This document shows, piece by piece, positions 1-15,365 of a DNA stretch of 64,000 bases (position 1 is its first letter; each line of letters opens with the position of its first letter). The translations under genes were made by a program, and so were the position numbers. The DNA lies in assembly GCA_009746045.1 (NCBI GenBank), contig RPFO01000065.1, positions 8,784,042 through 8,848,041 of the forward strand. The letters run 5' to 3'. The notes beneath the pieces are model-generated. The model was not told the DNA's origin. It searched no databases and saw nothing but the letters and a program-made list of their open reading frames with translations. The stretch comes from Mesostigma viride (Eukaryota > Streptophyta > Mesostigmatophyceae > Mesostigmatales > Mesostigmataceae).

Positions 1-505
1 GGGGGCGGCCCTGCCTTACCCCGCGCGCGGGGAAGGCGGTGGGCGGCCAGCTCGATCTCACCAGTAAGGCCCATGCGATCAAGGATTTCTCTCTCAAAAG
101 CACGCGCAAGCTTCTCGGAATTCTCACCTTCCTCCATCTTGAGATTCTTGACAATGACGTTGAGGCTGCGCTTGGCGAGCTCGGCCTCCTCGCGGAGGTC
201 AAGCGTCTGCCGTTGAAGCTGGGCTGCGACGGCGGAGGTGGTGGAGGTGGTGTGTTGCTTAAGCATGTCCGCCCAGGTGGTGATGGGAGGAGCATCGCCG
301 GCCAGGCCAGCCGGGGCTGGCTTGGCGGCAATGTCCTTCACCGCCTGGGCGGTGAGGCCTGCGGTGTTCTGCAGAACCTCGATAGCGATGGCGTTATCCT
401 TAAGACGCTGGTCGATGTCGCGGAGCTGGGCGGTGATGGAGTCGGTGGAGGCGGAGGGGGGGGGGGTGGAGGCGAGGAGGGCGGCGGTGGCGGTGGGGAT
501 GGTGG
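1..505 (-). pseudogene. Non-LTR retroelement ORF1 fragment, cut by the window edge
   Basis: Read on the minus strand this stretch encodes the middle of an ORF1 nucleic-acid-binding protein: an Ala/Thr/Pro-rich stretch, a helical segment (SITAQLRDIDQRLKDNAIAI), then the RRM-like core with KRSLNVIVKNL and the conserved end HRLPRARGKA. The same protein is encoded on the plus strand at 1.3-6.0 kb. It runs off the left edge, so the C-terminus is not visible. At about 505 it abuts a plus-strand retroelement tail. An inverted 5' part joined to a 3' tail is what twin priming produces, but two independent insertions would look the same. Confidence 0.75.
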
Positions 506-545
506 GATATGTGCTACATATACTCCCAATGGAGTTATGTTACTA
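506..545 (+). repeat. Retroelement 3' tail with terminal hairpin
   Basis: Short plus-strand copy of the retroelement end: a GTGCTACATA motif, the hairpin ACTCC-CAAT-GGAGT (522-535), then ATGTTA and an A/T-rich tail. It meets the tail of an oppositely oriented copy at about 545. Confidence 0.6.
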
Positions 546-1045
546 ATAAATAAATTAATTAATATCTACGTTGGGAGTACCTATAGCACATGTATCCCTG
601 AGAAGGGGCATATGGCCGGCTTTCAATACATTCTGGGCTACTTCCTGCAAGGGTAGGTTGTAAACTACACCTGCTCTGGGTGCACAAAGTGCACCTGCAC
701 CACTATGTATTCCAGCAGCTAAGGTGCGGGCATAGGGTGGAAGATCATCATGGCTAAACAATGGCTAGGCCGGCATGGCATCTCAGCAGAGAGCAGCTCT
801 CTGCATTGACAAAGCTTGGCTAAATTCTTAATGCATCAATCGTGGGGAGTCCCATCATAGGAGCACATGATACTTGTCTCATGCACTTCATAGGTGCACA
901 TGCGCATAGGCGTGGGCCACGTGCTAAGCTAAGCCTGACTAGTCTACACTACTGCTATATATTTCCTAGGCTGGGGTTGCTGGGGTGGCGGGGGGCGCCT
1001 GCCAAGGCTTGTGGTCGACGTGGATGACCGCCCCCCTCCAGTATA
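546..1045 (-). mobile_element. 5'-truncated ORF1-type retroelement: ORF1 end, 3' UTR and tail
   Basis: On the minus strand, 1045 to 967 encodes the last residues of an ORF1 protein (VYWRGAVIHVDHKPW then Pro/Ala and a stop), matching the end of the intact ORF1 at 15.8 kb (VYWRGGDLMINHKMW). A 3' UTR follows, recognisably shared with 6300-6490 and 39060-39240 (the GGTGCAGGTGCAC and CCCTTGCAGGAAGTAG motifs and the ATGCCCCTTCTCAGGG box). It ends with ACTCCCAACGT and a TTAAT tail. The 5' truncation is typical of target-primed reverse transcription. Confidence 0.65.
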
Positions 1046-2225
1046 CCGGCTAGCTAGCTCGAGCTAGACGATGTGAGTAATTGGATGATAAGTAAAGTGT
1101 ACTCGCGTGTCATGCGCATATTTTTATCACGAGCCACGAGCCACGAGGTAGCCATGGCTGACGGCGGCGCTCATAACTTTCACGTTTGAGCACCGAATTT
1201 AGTCGTGAATATCACAATCGCTTCGTCTTTCTAAGACGCACATGCTGATATAATTTTCCGACGCTATTACGCAATATACGATGAGCAAACGCTTATCGAC
1301 GCAACGCAGCCTGACGGCTGCGCTCGGCAATGAAAATACGTCTGCAGCTCCGGCTGCAGCTTCGCCATCAGGGCCGGAAGGCAGTGGTGACACTAGTCGC
1401 GCACTGGTGGTCGCCCAGAACCCTCCCGGGCTCTCCTCGCCCTCGATCTGCATCGCCTGACCCAAAGCGCAGTCGCCCAGGCGAACCTGGCTGGTCTGAG
1501 CGTGATTTTGACGTCGACAGGCTCTTTACCACCTTCAACGCCAACAGGCCTGCCTTTTTCGACATGCCACCCATCAAGATACTGGAGCTCGTATTTTACG
1601 GGTCACACGCCTCACTTCTGGCCCTGTGCCAGCAACTCAATTTCCACACGTACCCAGCTTTTCCGCAACGGAGCTGACGGCCGGTATTCCCACCGCGTCT
1701 CAGACTCGTCGACCAACCTGGCCGGCTGGTCTCGCCCCCGCCTTCAGCTCGCAGCTCTCTTTACCCTCACTAAACGCTCGGGCGAGGACCTTCTGCACCC
1801 CGCCCCCATTACCGAATCCACCTTCGTCCACCACCTCCACGCCGCCCTCTCACAGCACGTGACGCCCATTGCTGCAGATGTGGCGGCAATTGGCGGCACG
1901 CTGGCTGCTGAGCTCCTCACCATCCCCACCGCCACCGCCGCCCTCCTCGCCTCCACCCCCCCCGGGCCCCCCCTCCGCCTCCACTGACTCCATCACCGCC
2001 CAGCTCCGCGACATCGACCAGCGTCTTAAGGACAACGCCATCGCTATATCGAGGTTCTGCAGAACACCGCCGGCCTCACCGCCCAGGCGGTGAAGGACAT
2101 TGCCGCCAATTAAGCCAGCCCCGGCTGGCCTGGCCGGCGATGCTCCTCCCATCACCACCTGGGCGGACATGCTTAAGCAACACACCACCTCCACCACCTC
2201 CGCCGTCGCAGCCCAGCTCCAGCGG

Positions 2226-5200
2226 CAGAGTGCAATCGTACGTTATACGCGTTATACGGTCACGGTGGAGTATAATGTATAATACGGTATAATACGGTAT
2301 AATACGGTATTATACGTTTTCGTACGGACACACTCAGAATACTCTGATTTTACACATTTTAACCCCTAAATGGTCTTGCTGCCGATTTTCCGCCAAAAAT
2401 CGAGTTCCAGCCGATGCATCGGCCCCTTCTCGGGGGACCAGATGCCGCGAAATCTATTGAGAATTAGGAAAAGTTTAGCTGAGAAGATCGAAAGTTTATA
2501 AAATTCTTCACAGCATGGTACTAGGGTTTGCATACTTTTGACAAAGTTATAGAGGTGTTCTGGCCGGTCAAAGTACAAGGGGTCAGGGTACTTTTTCACG
2601 TACAACGTGCATTCCGGAAAACGACGACCTGGCCATGGCGGCTTGCGCCCACGCATGGCATTTACGTTTGCGTTCGAATTTTCTGGCCAAACTTAGGATA
2701 TTGATTTTAAACGTCCTAAAGATCATACAGGCCAATTTTTGGTTCGCGGGAATGCCATTTGATAGGTGTCGGCAGCGTTCTTGCTGGAAAAAACTGCGAT
2801 CAGGCCGGACGATAGAAACGTTGACAGCAATACCTTTCCGGCGTATTTCAAAGTATATATTGGTTTCTTTGTACTTTTTATGATACATAGTAGTCGTAAA
2901 CGTGCAAGGGTGGCCAGAAATCGCCGAATCCAGCGACCATGCTGCACAACTTTGGTGTGCCGAAATGCGCCATTTTGCGGCCACCGCCTGGGCCAAGGTA
3001 ACGCCATCCATGCCTGGTAAAGCTTAAGCATCGTTTTCCTATCGATGTTTGACGTTTATATATACGTTCTAGCTTGTGTAGCACATTCTTTTTGCACTAT
3101 TCATGCTCTTTCTTGACCCTGGCCTGGCCCCTTTCTAAAACACCCTTCTTAGATGCTTCCCTCAGTCAGTTGACCTGCCACAGGGTGATGGTGATAAGTT
3201 TGAGAGGCTGTATGGGTTTGAATACCTCCATATATGTTTGTTATTCATTTCCCATACACATATTGCATGAGTGTGAGGCAGTTGGCTGGTCTCTGTGGCA
3301 TCATCAAGCACGTAACTGGTGAGTAAAAGCTTCCCATTGACAGCATGTGCCACCAGGTGTGCTGGCCATCACCTGGCAAGCTATAGCAGCTTAGGCCTAG
3401 TTTATCCTTGCTAGGGCAGGCTGAAATAGGCTCAACACCACTAGTTTGTTGGTGGCTGCCTCCTAGAATGCATGCCTTGCGTAGGGTGTCCGTACCACGT
3501 TACCTACGTGCATGGACACGGTGGCACCTGCACATAGGTGCCATGTAAGGGCAGTGTGATGATGCAGTTATGTTTCCCCATCATTGTGGAAGGGAAATGT
3601 ATTGTTTGGCATGGTTGGTGGCCATATTAGGAGGTAGTATGCCCACCCCTACTCCCTTGGTTGCTTTTTACCAACGGTACCCCTATGGGCTGTACTGGGT
3701 GTAACTGCTGGTATACCCACCCAAATGATGACCCCAATGGCTCAAACTGTTCAGCAACTAATTGTTTATCATCCCTGAAGTGGTAGGTGCCTAGGTCTTA
3801 TAACATAATTCAAAATGCACATTCTACCAAAAATGAAAACGCGCGTCTTGACCCCCCTGACTTTGACGGCATTTAAACATGGCCTACCCTGCATATATGT
3901 GAGGTTGTGATATACCAACCCGAAGGGCAACTCATGAACATGCTTGGCCCCCAAGGACAGCCATTGGATGTGGGTAGGTTGGATGGCATCTGGTTTGCAA
4001 AATTGTGAAGATCCAGCCGATTTATCGGCAGGATCTCAGACCATTTAGGGGTTAAGACACCCACCATCAATCCACATGTTTTTAACACTGTTTTGGACAT
4101 AATCCAAGGTTGCCCTACCCTCGGCTATACTCTATACGGTGGATATTGTGGACACGATCGATATATTGCATGTAATACTGAGAATGTAAACGTGCGCATG
4201 CATAATTGTGTGTACGTGTATAACTGTATATATGTGGCTTTATATTGGTTATGTTTACTTGGGTGCCTTCACTTTGATGCAAGTAATTATATATGGTAAA
4301 AAGGCCAGCAATAACTAGGGGACCGTGCAGTGGGCCAGCAAGGGGCCAACATGTTAAACATGGCTAAACAGGTGGGGATGTGATAATAAGTAACTCACAT
4401 ATTCTCACCTTCCATACAACAACCTTGTTTTCCAGCAGGCTGAAGAGCATGACAGGCGTCTATGAGCTCGCCAGCTCCTTGCAACGGTGATGCCGCTCCC
4501 AGGCAGCTAGGGTCCTTGACTACGCAATATAGAATGTCTACCGTGTGAAAACCTCCATACAGGAAGCGTAGCAAAGCCAGATAACTGCCCGATCAATTCT
4601 GGGTAGCTTTAGGAAGCATGGCATACGCAGCGTAAGGAAAACCATTGAAAGCTGCGGAAAATCTGATAGCACAACTGCAACAAGTGGAGAACAAAATAGC
4701 AAGAAAAGCCCAGAAACGGCGCAAAAAGTTTCATGCCAGGTTCATTAAGAGCGCAAACAGACTGGGCGGTGACATGCGGCAAATCAACGTACCACGGCCG
4801 GCATTATTTCCTACCCAGGCGCGCAAGAAAAGCCAGCCAGCCATGGATGGATTAACCGCGGATCGCGCAGGCCTGAACGAAATCATTTTAGAAATGACAG
4901 GAAATGGCTGCAGATCGAAGATGCTTAGGTTATTTTCATGGTGTCCGTTACTAAACGGCTCTTGCTGCATCAAAATAACCCACGAATATCGAGTTCTACC
5001 GTCGCAGGCACACATGCTAGATTATTCATCGCGGCCAAATTGTTGGATGAGACCCCCGTGCAAATCTGTAACAACAAAGGCAGCGAATTTGCAAATAGTG
5101 CAGATCTTGCTATGAAACATCATAATAGAACATCACTTTTAACCATCGGCTTAATTTTTTCGCCTGTCGCCCGCCGGATTAGCCATATTTTAACGGAACG

Positions 5201-5525
5201 CACGTCGCCATGGCCACCTCCGCACGGTGCGCGCACTGTGCACCACAATTTCAAAATAAGATCGCGTCGAATTGTGAAAGTTCAGACGGGTCAGTACTTA
5301 GAGATACGAAATCTGTTGCTTCAAATCGTTGCCCTGTCGTTCTGGCATCCTAGCCGCGCAAAACGTAAAAAAAACGCGGAAAACACGGCATTATACGGTA
5401 TAATACGGTATAATACGTCATTATGCGCTAAAACGTATTACGTATGAAAAATCATACGCTCAAAGCCAGCGTATTACGTATTATACCGTATTATACCGTA
5501 TTATACGGCGTATGATTGCACTCTG
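2226..5525. mobile_element. hAT-like DNA transposon, probably non-autonomous
   Basis: The ends are inverted repeats: CAGAGTGCAATCGTACG on the left, and GATTGCACTCTG closing the right end. Both are flanked by the 8-bp direct repeat TCCAGCGG (2218-2225 and 5526-5533). Removing the element and one repeat restores the ORF1 codons of the target. An 8-bp duplication with termini beginning CAGAG is diagnostic of the hAT superfamily. Beneath each end are tandem ATAATACGGT-type subterminal repeats (about 2275-2325 and 5385-5510), plausible transposase-binding sites. Without the nested 1.69-kb insertion it is about 1.6 kb. The longest open stretch (4645-5115) shows no recognisable transposase motif. 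Confidence 0.85.
2363..4051. mobile_element. 1,689-bp TTAR-flanked DNA transposon, copy 1
   Basis: Inverted termini CCCCTAAATGGTCT, flanked on both sides by TTAA (2359-2362 and 4052-4055). Subterminal palindromes lie at 2411-2422 (CCGATGCATCGG) and 4016-4029 (GCCGATTTATCGGC). It is nested in the hAT-like element, so it arrived later. The longest open frames (142 aa, minus strand) show no transposase motif, so it is probably non-autonomous. A 4-bp TTAA duplication and CCC-type ends suggest piggyBac, but copy 2 has TTAG, so the superfamily stays open. Confidence 0.8.
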
Positions 5526-6675
5526 TCCAGCGGCAGACGTACGCTTGACCTCCGCGAGGAGGCCGAGCTCGCCAAGCGCAGCCTCAACGCCATACTCAAG
5601 AACTTCGACATGGTGGAAGGTGAGAATTCCGAGAAGCTTGCACGTGCGTTTGAGAGCAAAATCCTTGCACGCATGGGCCTCCTTGGTGAGATTAAGCTGA
5701 CCGCCCACCGCCTCCCCCGCGCGCGGGGTAAGGCAGGGGCGCCTCCGCTTCTTCTCATCTTTGACAGCCCAGCGGACAAGATTTCGTTTCTCAGACGCCG
5801 CAAGCGGCTCGAGAACACCACGGCTTCACCGTGGACGACGACTTGACCCTGGCGCAGCAACAACGGCGACGGGAGCTATGGCCGACCTACCTCCAGCTCC
5901 GGCAGACCAAGGCGGGCCAGTGAGTACACCGGAAGGGGGCGACCATCTAATAATGTCGGCCACAAGCCCTGGCACGCGACCCCCTCGACCACCGCAGCCC
6001 CATGCAGCGACTCCAGAAGCCCCAGCCTAGGGGAATACAGCAGCAGTAGTCATGTAGAATAGTTAGACAGTGGCCTTGTACATGCCCGCCTACTACAGCC
6101 GCACTATACCAGTTGAGGCCTAGCCTTTTTAGTCATGTACTATGTGTGCCTATTATGATAAGCCACCCTCCAGATGATGCCTAGCTTTACTTAATTATGC
6201 AGTGCCCATGCAGGGGGACACTCCCTGCTGAGAAGCCATGCCCTAGCTCTTGTATAGCTTTGCTGATCTTCCCCACCTATGACAGGCTCCCCTTAGCTGG
6301 GTGTTGCCTGAAACTCTGGGTGGTGCAGGTGCCCTAGTGCATGCACCTAGAGCAAGTGTTGTTTACATTCCCACCCTTGCAGGAAGTAGCTTAGAATGTA
6401 TGATAGGCCATAATATGCCCCTTCTCTGGGCTATGTGCTACATATACTCCCAACGGAGTTATGTTACACAATTCAATTCAATTCAATTCAATGCGCATAG
6501 GCCGGCATGCCACAGATATCGTACTATGAATGCAAGACTACAACCGGTACCGGCCAGAAATTTGGAAAATCCAGACGTACCATGCATGGTACAGCTCACG
6601 ATCGAGCCTGCCATTATCTTATCCGCGTTTTCGAGTTCGCACTAGTACTATATGCTGATCTCATTAGGTGATTAG

Positions 6676-8364
6676 CCCCTAAATGGTCTTGCGGCCGATT
6701 TTCCGCCAAAAATCGAGTTCCAGCCGATGCATCGGCCCCTTCTCGGGCGACCAAATGCCGCGAAAACTATTGAGAATTAGGAAACGTTTAGCTGAGAAGA
6801 TCGAAAGTTTATAAAATACTCTAAAGCATGGTATATGGGTTTGTATACTTCTGACAAAGTTATAGAGGTGTTCTGGCCGGTCAAAGTACAAGGGGTCAGG
6901 GTACTTTTTCACGTACAACGTGCATTCCGGAAAACGACGACCTGGCCATGGCGGCTTGCGCCCACGCATGGCATTTACGTTTTCGTTCGAATTTTCTGAC
7001 CAAACTTAGGATATTGATTTTATACGTCCTAAAGATCATACAGGCCAATTTCTGGCTCGCGGGAATGCCATTTGATAGGTGTCGGCAGCGTTCTTGCTGG
7101 AAAAAACTGCGATCAGGCCGGACGATAGAAACGTTGACAGCAATACCTTTCCGGCGTATTTTAAAGGATATATCGGTTTCTTTGTACTTTTTATGATACA
7201 TATTAGTCGTTAACGTGCAAGGGTGGCCAGAAATCGCCGAATCCAGCGACCATGCTGCACAACTTTGGTGTGCCGAAATGCGCCATTTTGCGGCCACCGC
7301 CTGGGCCAAGGTAACGCCATCCATGCCTGGTAAAGCTTAAGCATCGTTTTCCTATCGATGTTTGACGTTTATATATACGTTCTAGCTTGTGTAGCACATT
7401 CTTTTTGCATTATTCATGCTCTTTCTTGACCCTGGCCTGGCCCCTTTCTAAAACACCCTTCTTAGATGCTTCCCTCAGTCAGTTGACCTGCCACAGGGTG
7501 ATGGTGATAAGTTTTAGAGGCTGTATGGGTTTGAATACCTCCATATATGTTTGTTATACATTTCCCATACACATATTGCATGAGTGTGAGGCAGTTGGCT
7601 GGTCTCTGTGGCATCATCAAGCACGTAACTGGTGAGTAAAAGCTTCCCATTGACAGCATGTGCCACCAGGTGTGCTGGCCATCACCTGGCAAGCTATAGC
7701 AGCTTAGGCCTAGTTTATCCTTGCTAGGGCAGGCTGAAATAGGCTCAACATCACTAGTTTGTTGGTGGCTGCCTCCTAGAATGCATGCCTTGCGTAGGGT
7801 ATCCGTACCACGTTACCTACGTGCATGGACAAGGTAGCACCTGCACATAGGTGCCATGTAAGGGCAGTGTGATGATGCAGTTATGTTTCCCCATCATTGT
7901 GGAAGGGAAATGTATTGTTTGGCATGGTTGGTGGCCATATTAGTAGGTAGTATGCCCACCCTTACCCCCTTGGTTGCTTTTTACCAACGGTACCCCTATG
8001 GGCTGTACTGGGTGTAACTGCTGGTATACCCACCCAAATGATGACCCCAATGGCTCAAACTGTTCAGCAACTAATTGTTTATCATCCCTGAAGTGGTAGG
8101 TGCCTAGGTCTTATAACATAATTCAAAAGGCACATTCTACCAAAAATGAAAACGCGCGTCTTGACCCCCCTGACTTTGACGGCAGTTATATATGGCCTAC
8201 CCTGCATATATGTGAGGTTGTGATATACCAACCCGAAGGGCAACTCATGGACATGCTTGGCCCCCAAGGACAGCCATTGGATATGGGTAGGTTGGATGGC
8301 ATCTGGTTTGCAAAATTGTGAAGATCCAGCCGATTTATCGGCAGGATCTCAGACCATTTAGGGG
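6676..8364. mobile_element. 1,689-bp TTAR-flanked DNA transposon, copy 2
   Basis: Same termini, same orientation and exactly the same length as copy 1, with only scattered substitutions visible. It is flanked by TTAG on both sides (6672-6675 and 8365-8368). It lies 183 bp beyond the tail of the ORF1-only retroelement. The high identity implies recent activity of the family and a transposase supplied from elsewhere. Confidence 0.8.
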
Positions 8365-8649
8365 TTAGACAAATACTTACACACACATACAAAAAAAAAA
8401 AACTGACAAATATCGTTCCTCGTCACATGCCCCAACCATACAACTAGTCGAAACACACGCCCTGCATGATCAATTAAGCAAGCTGTTTCCGGCCCGACTG
8501 TCTAGGTCATTATATAGTCGCTCTATACAGGTAAGCCATCCATAGTTTCAATGTACAAGGCGACACATTTCCATCTCCAATCATATTCATCATCCTGAAG
8601 ACCTGAACGACTCGAAAACGCGGAAAAGATAACGGCAGGCTCGGGCTAC

Positions 8650-9711
<1,062 letters not shown>

Positions 9712-11431
9712 TGTCCATGTTCCCAAGAAAAGTCCTTATTTTAGGACCAGTTTGAATTAAAAAATATATGTGCAAACATCAAATTTTGACCCTGGCATTT
9801 TTACCACTGACAGATAACACACTTTTTGAATTTTGGACAAAAACCTGGGTTCAAATAATTACATTCAGTGCCTGAATGGACCCTGGCCCATGGCAGGCCT
9901 CAAACCGCGAATTTGGTCAAAATGAGAATTTAGGACCAATAGGACCAATTAGTGTCAACGCATGACCATGCTATCCACACGGTCCCTTGAGCATCTTACA
10001 AGCGCTAGGGGACCCTACGAGGCCTTGGGATGGCGGGGCAGCGTATAACAAGGCCATACCCTGCTGTGGCTGCCTCTATATATACGCGTGCTTAACGGTG
10101 TCACAGATGGTGCAGGTAATGCAATATACGGTTGCATGGTTGCTGAGGTTGCCCGGCTTGAACATGGCCCACCCCTTGCGGTAAACTTTCTCTAAGCATA
10201 TGCCAAACCTTCTTTGACATCACGGACATGCTGGCCACCACCCAGCGATGAAAAAACATTGCATTTGCATTGCAACTAACACATGAATGCAGCCAAATCA
10301 AGTTACAGAACAACGTTGTGCTAACATGCAACGCTTTGTGAGCGAATTCAGGGTGCATGTAACACGTAAACCATATTGTATATACTGTCTGAGAACACCC
10401 TGAACGACTGCAGGCCATAGAACCATGGTTTATAACTAACACATGAGTAAAACTGCTCTTACGCATGTGTGTTTTAGCTGCAGCGGACGACGAAGATAGA
10501 GACGTAAAAAATTGTATGACGTAAACCAACTATGTGTGACAGTTATGTGCACAGAGAGCGTCCCCTCTTTTTAGGCATAGCTGGCTGACTCAAAACACCA
10601 CGACAGCGTTGCCAGTTACACTCATGATCTAGGACACCCCGGCACGTACCTGCTACTTACGTCGCCTCATTCCAGATGGTTGCAAAAAAGTCGCTGAAAT
10701 CCGCAGCGAGGTCAGCTTTCCGAGAGCTGAGCGCACCAAAGCTGGCCAACCGGTTCGAAAATGATATAAACCACGCTTGTGCTGCGTTCTAGGTCCAAGA
10801 AATACCGAAAGTGAAGACCTATAAGGTGCGCTCGCTGCCCAGCCTGAACGTCCCTAAAACATGGTCAACAATGGAAATCGGGCAAGAATATCACGGCCCA
10901 GGCGCTTCCATGTCAAATACTCCGTTTATAAACTCCAGACTATAATCAAAATCGTCCACAAAAATGTCCTGGCTTGATTCGCACCACAATTGCTAATACA
11001 CTAACATGTTTGTGCCAAAATCGACCCTCCGCGAGCAGGCGATCTGCGACCCATTTGTGTTGTGCCGCTGTGCTACAGCGCTACACATAAAAACTTGCGC
11101 AGAAAATTTCACAGCCTTTAAGCATAACTAACGACCTTTCGTTTTTGCTACTGGGCGCCCGAAATGATAAACGCACGTGAAAACGCCGGCCACGATTGTC
11201 AGGTCGCCATATCCACCTCAGATCATTCCCGCACCCACTTTTTCGCTCCAAAATCGGTTATATTTTTGGTCGAGGTACCTACTTTCCCGCCATTATACCC
11301 GGTACCCGGGTACGGAATCCGGGTACCATGTGCCGGTACCACGGGTCGGGTACATCATGCCGGGTACGGTCCACATGGGGTACGGTCCATATAGTGACCC
11401 CCCCCCCCCGGTACCTCGGTTATAGTAAATT
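9712..11431. other. Unassigned region between the two ATC arrays
   Basis: No convincing exon, RNA gene or element end was found. Repeated TTAGGACCAAT-like words lie at 9915-9950. From about 11300 to 11415 GGTAC or its close variants recur many times in 120 bp, followed by a run of C (11398-11409). Confidence 0.5.
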
Positions 11432-11468
11432 GGTCCTTAATTTAGGACTTTGTCCTAAATTAAGGACC
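11432..11468. repeat. Perfect 17-bp inverted repeat beside the large ATC array
   Basis: GGTCCTTAATTTAGGAC, a 3-nt TTT spacer, then its exact reverse complement. It sits 13 bp before the 3-kb ATC array. A related TTAGGACC word also lies next to the smaller array, so the two arrays share flanking sequence. Confidence 0.9.
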
Positions 11469-11481
11469 GTGGGAGGCTTAA

Positions 11482-14513
<3,032 letters not shown>

Positions 14514-14600
14514 ATTTAGCGGGTAAAAACAATTCGACAGCTTAGGATTGTAGGACAAGAAATCGCTATTGAAGCTGCATGTAAGTGAAGCAATGCGACG

Positions 14601-14638
14601 TAATAATAATAATAATCATCATCATCATAATAATAATC

Positions 14639-14681
<43 letters not shown>
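14601..14681. repeat. (AAT)n microsatellite with ATC blocks
   Basis: AAT triplets with embedded ATC runs, 88 bp beyond the giant ATC array and next to the 3' region of a minus-strand retroelement. It could be that element's tail and the seed of the ATC expansion. Just beyond lies CACGTGAC-TGC-GTCACGTG, an 8-bp inverted repeat. Confidence 0.85.
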
Positions 14682-14684
14682 GCA

Positions 14685-15361
14685 CGTGACTGCGTCACGT
14701 GAATGCCAATACAGAGTAAAGGAACCTTCAATTACCCTATATACACAGCGAGAAGGAGGGAGGGCGCCCTAGCTTCTCTCACGTTGCCGCTGAGTGGGCA
14801 GGCCACAGAGCGCTCTCTCCACAGCATGGTGCATGCCGGGGCGCAACACTGTGGGTGCAATCGTACAACCAGTGCAATACCATAGGTAGGCTGACGCATA
14901 GCTTATGCTACAAAGGTGATGCATGGGCTCTGACAAGACGTCCGCTACGGCGCAAGCTGATGGCCACAAGGTGATATAGAGCTATCTGAAGGTACTATAA
15001 CGCTGTGCGCGAATATCATTTCAAGTGCTATACTGCCTAAGCTATCCCATAATCGATTGCCCCCATCTAGACAACTAGCTTGAGTGCTCTATCCCGGGGG
15101 AGCCCGGGGGGGCTTCCACAGTTTCTTGTTGACATAAAGGTCCCCGCCCCGCCAGTACACTTGGGGCTTCTCGGTTTTGGTCTTGTGGCGGATGTATAGT
15201 CGGGCCACTGATCGCGGCGTTGCTGCTGCTGGGCTGGCGTCAGGTCGTCCTCAAGCGACCAGGAGGTGTTCACCAGCTTCTTGTGGCGAGCTAGAGAGGA
15301 ACCGAACTCGGGCTGTGATGTCACTGAAGGTGAGGACCACTGGAGGGGGCCCAGCCGGGAA
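14685..15361 (-). pseudogene. Older ORF1 retroelement copy: C-terminal fragment and 3' UTR
   Basis: On the minus strand 15361 to 15090 encodes the ORF1 C-terminal region with frame slips: GPPPVVLTFSD, RHKKLVNTSWSLEDDLTPAQ, then VYWRGGDLYVNKKLW in another frame. A diverged 3' UTR runs down to the AAT tract and shares CTGTGGGTGCAAT with the 3' UTR of the adjacent element. The intact ORF1 element at 15.4-16.8 kb appears to have inserted into this copy. Confidence 0.6.
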
Positions 15362-15365
15362 CTTG

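Larger units (their letters stand above)
1281..6028 (+). pseudogene. ORF1 pseudogene (interrupted)
   Basis: ATG at 1281 opens MSKRLSTQRSLTAALG, followed by an Ala/Ser/Pro/Gly-rich low-complexity region. A stop near 1460 and frame changes follow, so it cannot be translated through. The central part (1860-2225) carries the ITAQLRDIDQRLKDN segment and TTWADMLKQHT. The reading frame resumes after the hAT insertion at 5534 with RSLNAILKNF, EGENSEKLARAF, HRLPRARGKA and the C-terminal DDDLTLAQQQRRRELWPTYL block. The order (flexible N-terminus, coiled segment, RRM-like core, C-terminal domain) is that of L1-type ORF1 proteins, which bind element RNA and act as chaperones. Confidence 0.7.
1281..6492 (+). 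mobile_element. ORF1-only non-LTR element, split by nested DNA transposons
   Basis: With the 3.3-kb insertion at 2226-5525 discounted, the element reads as an ORF1 (start near 1281, end near 6028) followed by about 460 bp of 3' UTR. It closes with hairpin ACTCC-CAAC-GGAGT (6446-6459) and an AATTC-type tail at 6467-6492. No reverse transcriptase lies between ORF1 and the tail. This resembles half-LINEs such as mammalian HAL1, which keep ORF1 and rely on another element's enzyme. The exact 5' end was not located. Confidence 0.6.

Noticed and set aside
2583-3322. Overlapping frames of 60-142 aa repeated at 6896-7692
   Set aside because: Both sets lie inside the two copies of the 1,689-bp element; they overlap on both strands and show no protein motif.
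4645-5447. hAT transposase candidate (156 and 169 aa)
   Set aside because: No recognisable zinc-finger, catalytic or dimerisation motif; kept only as non-coding interior of the hAT-like element.
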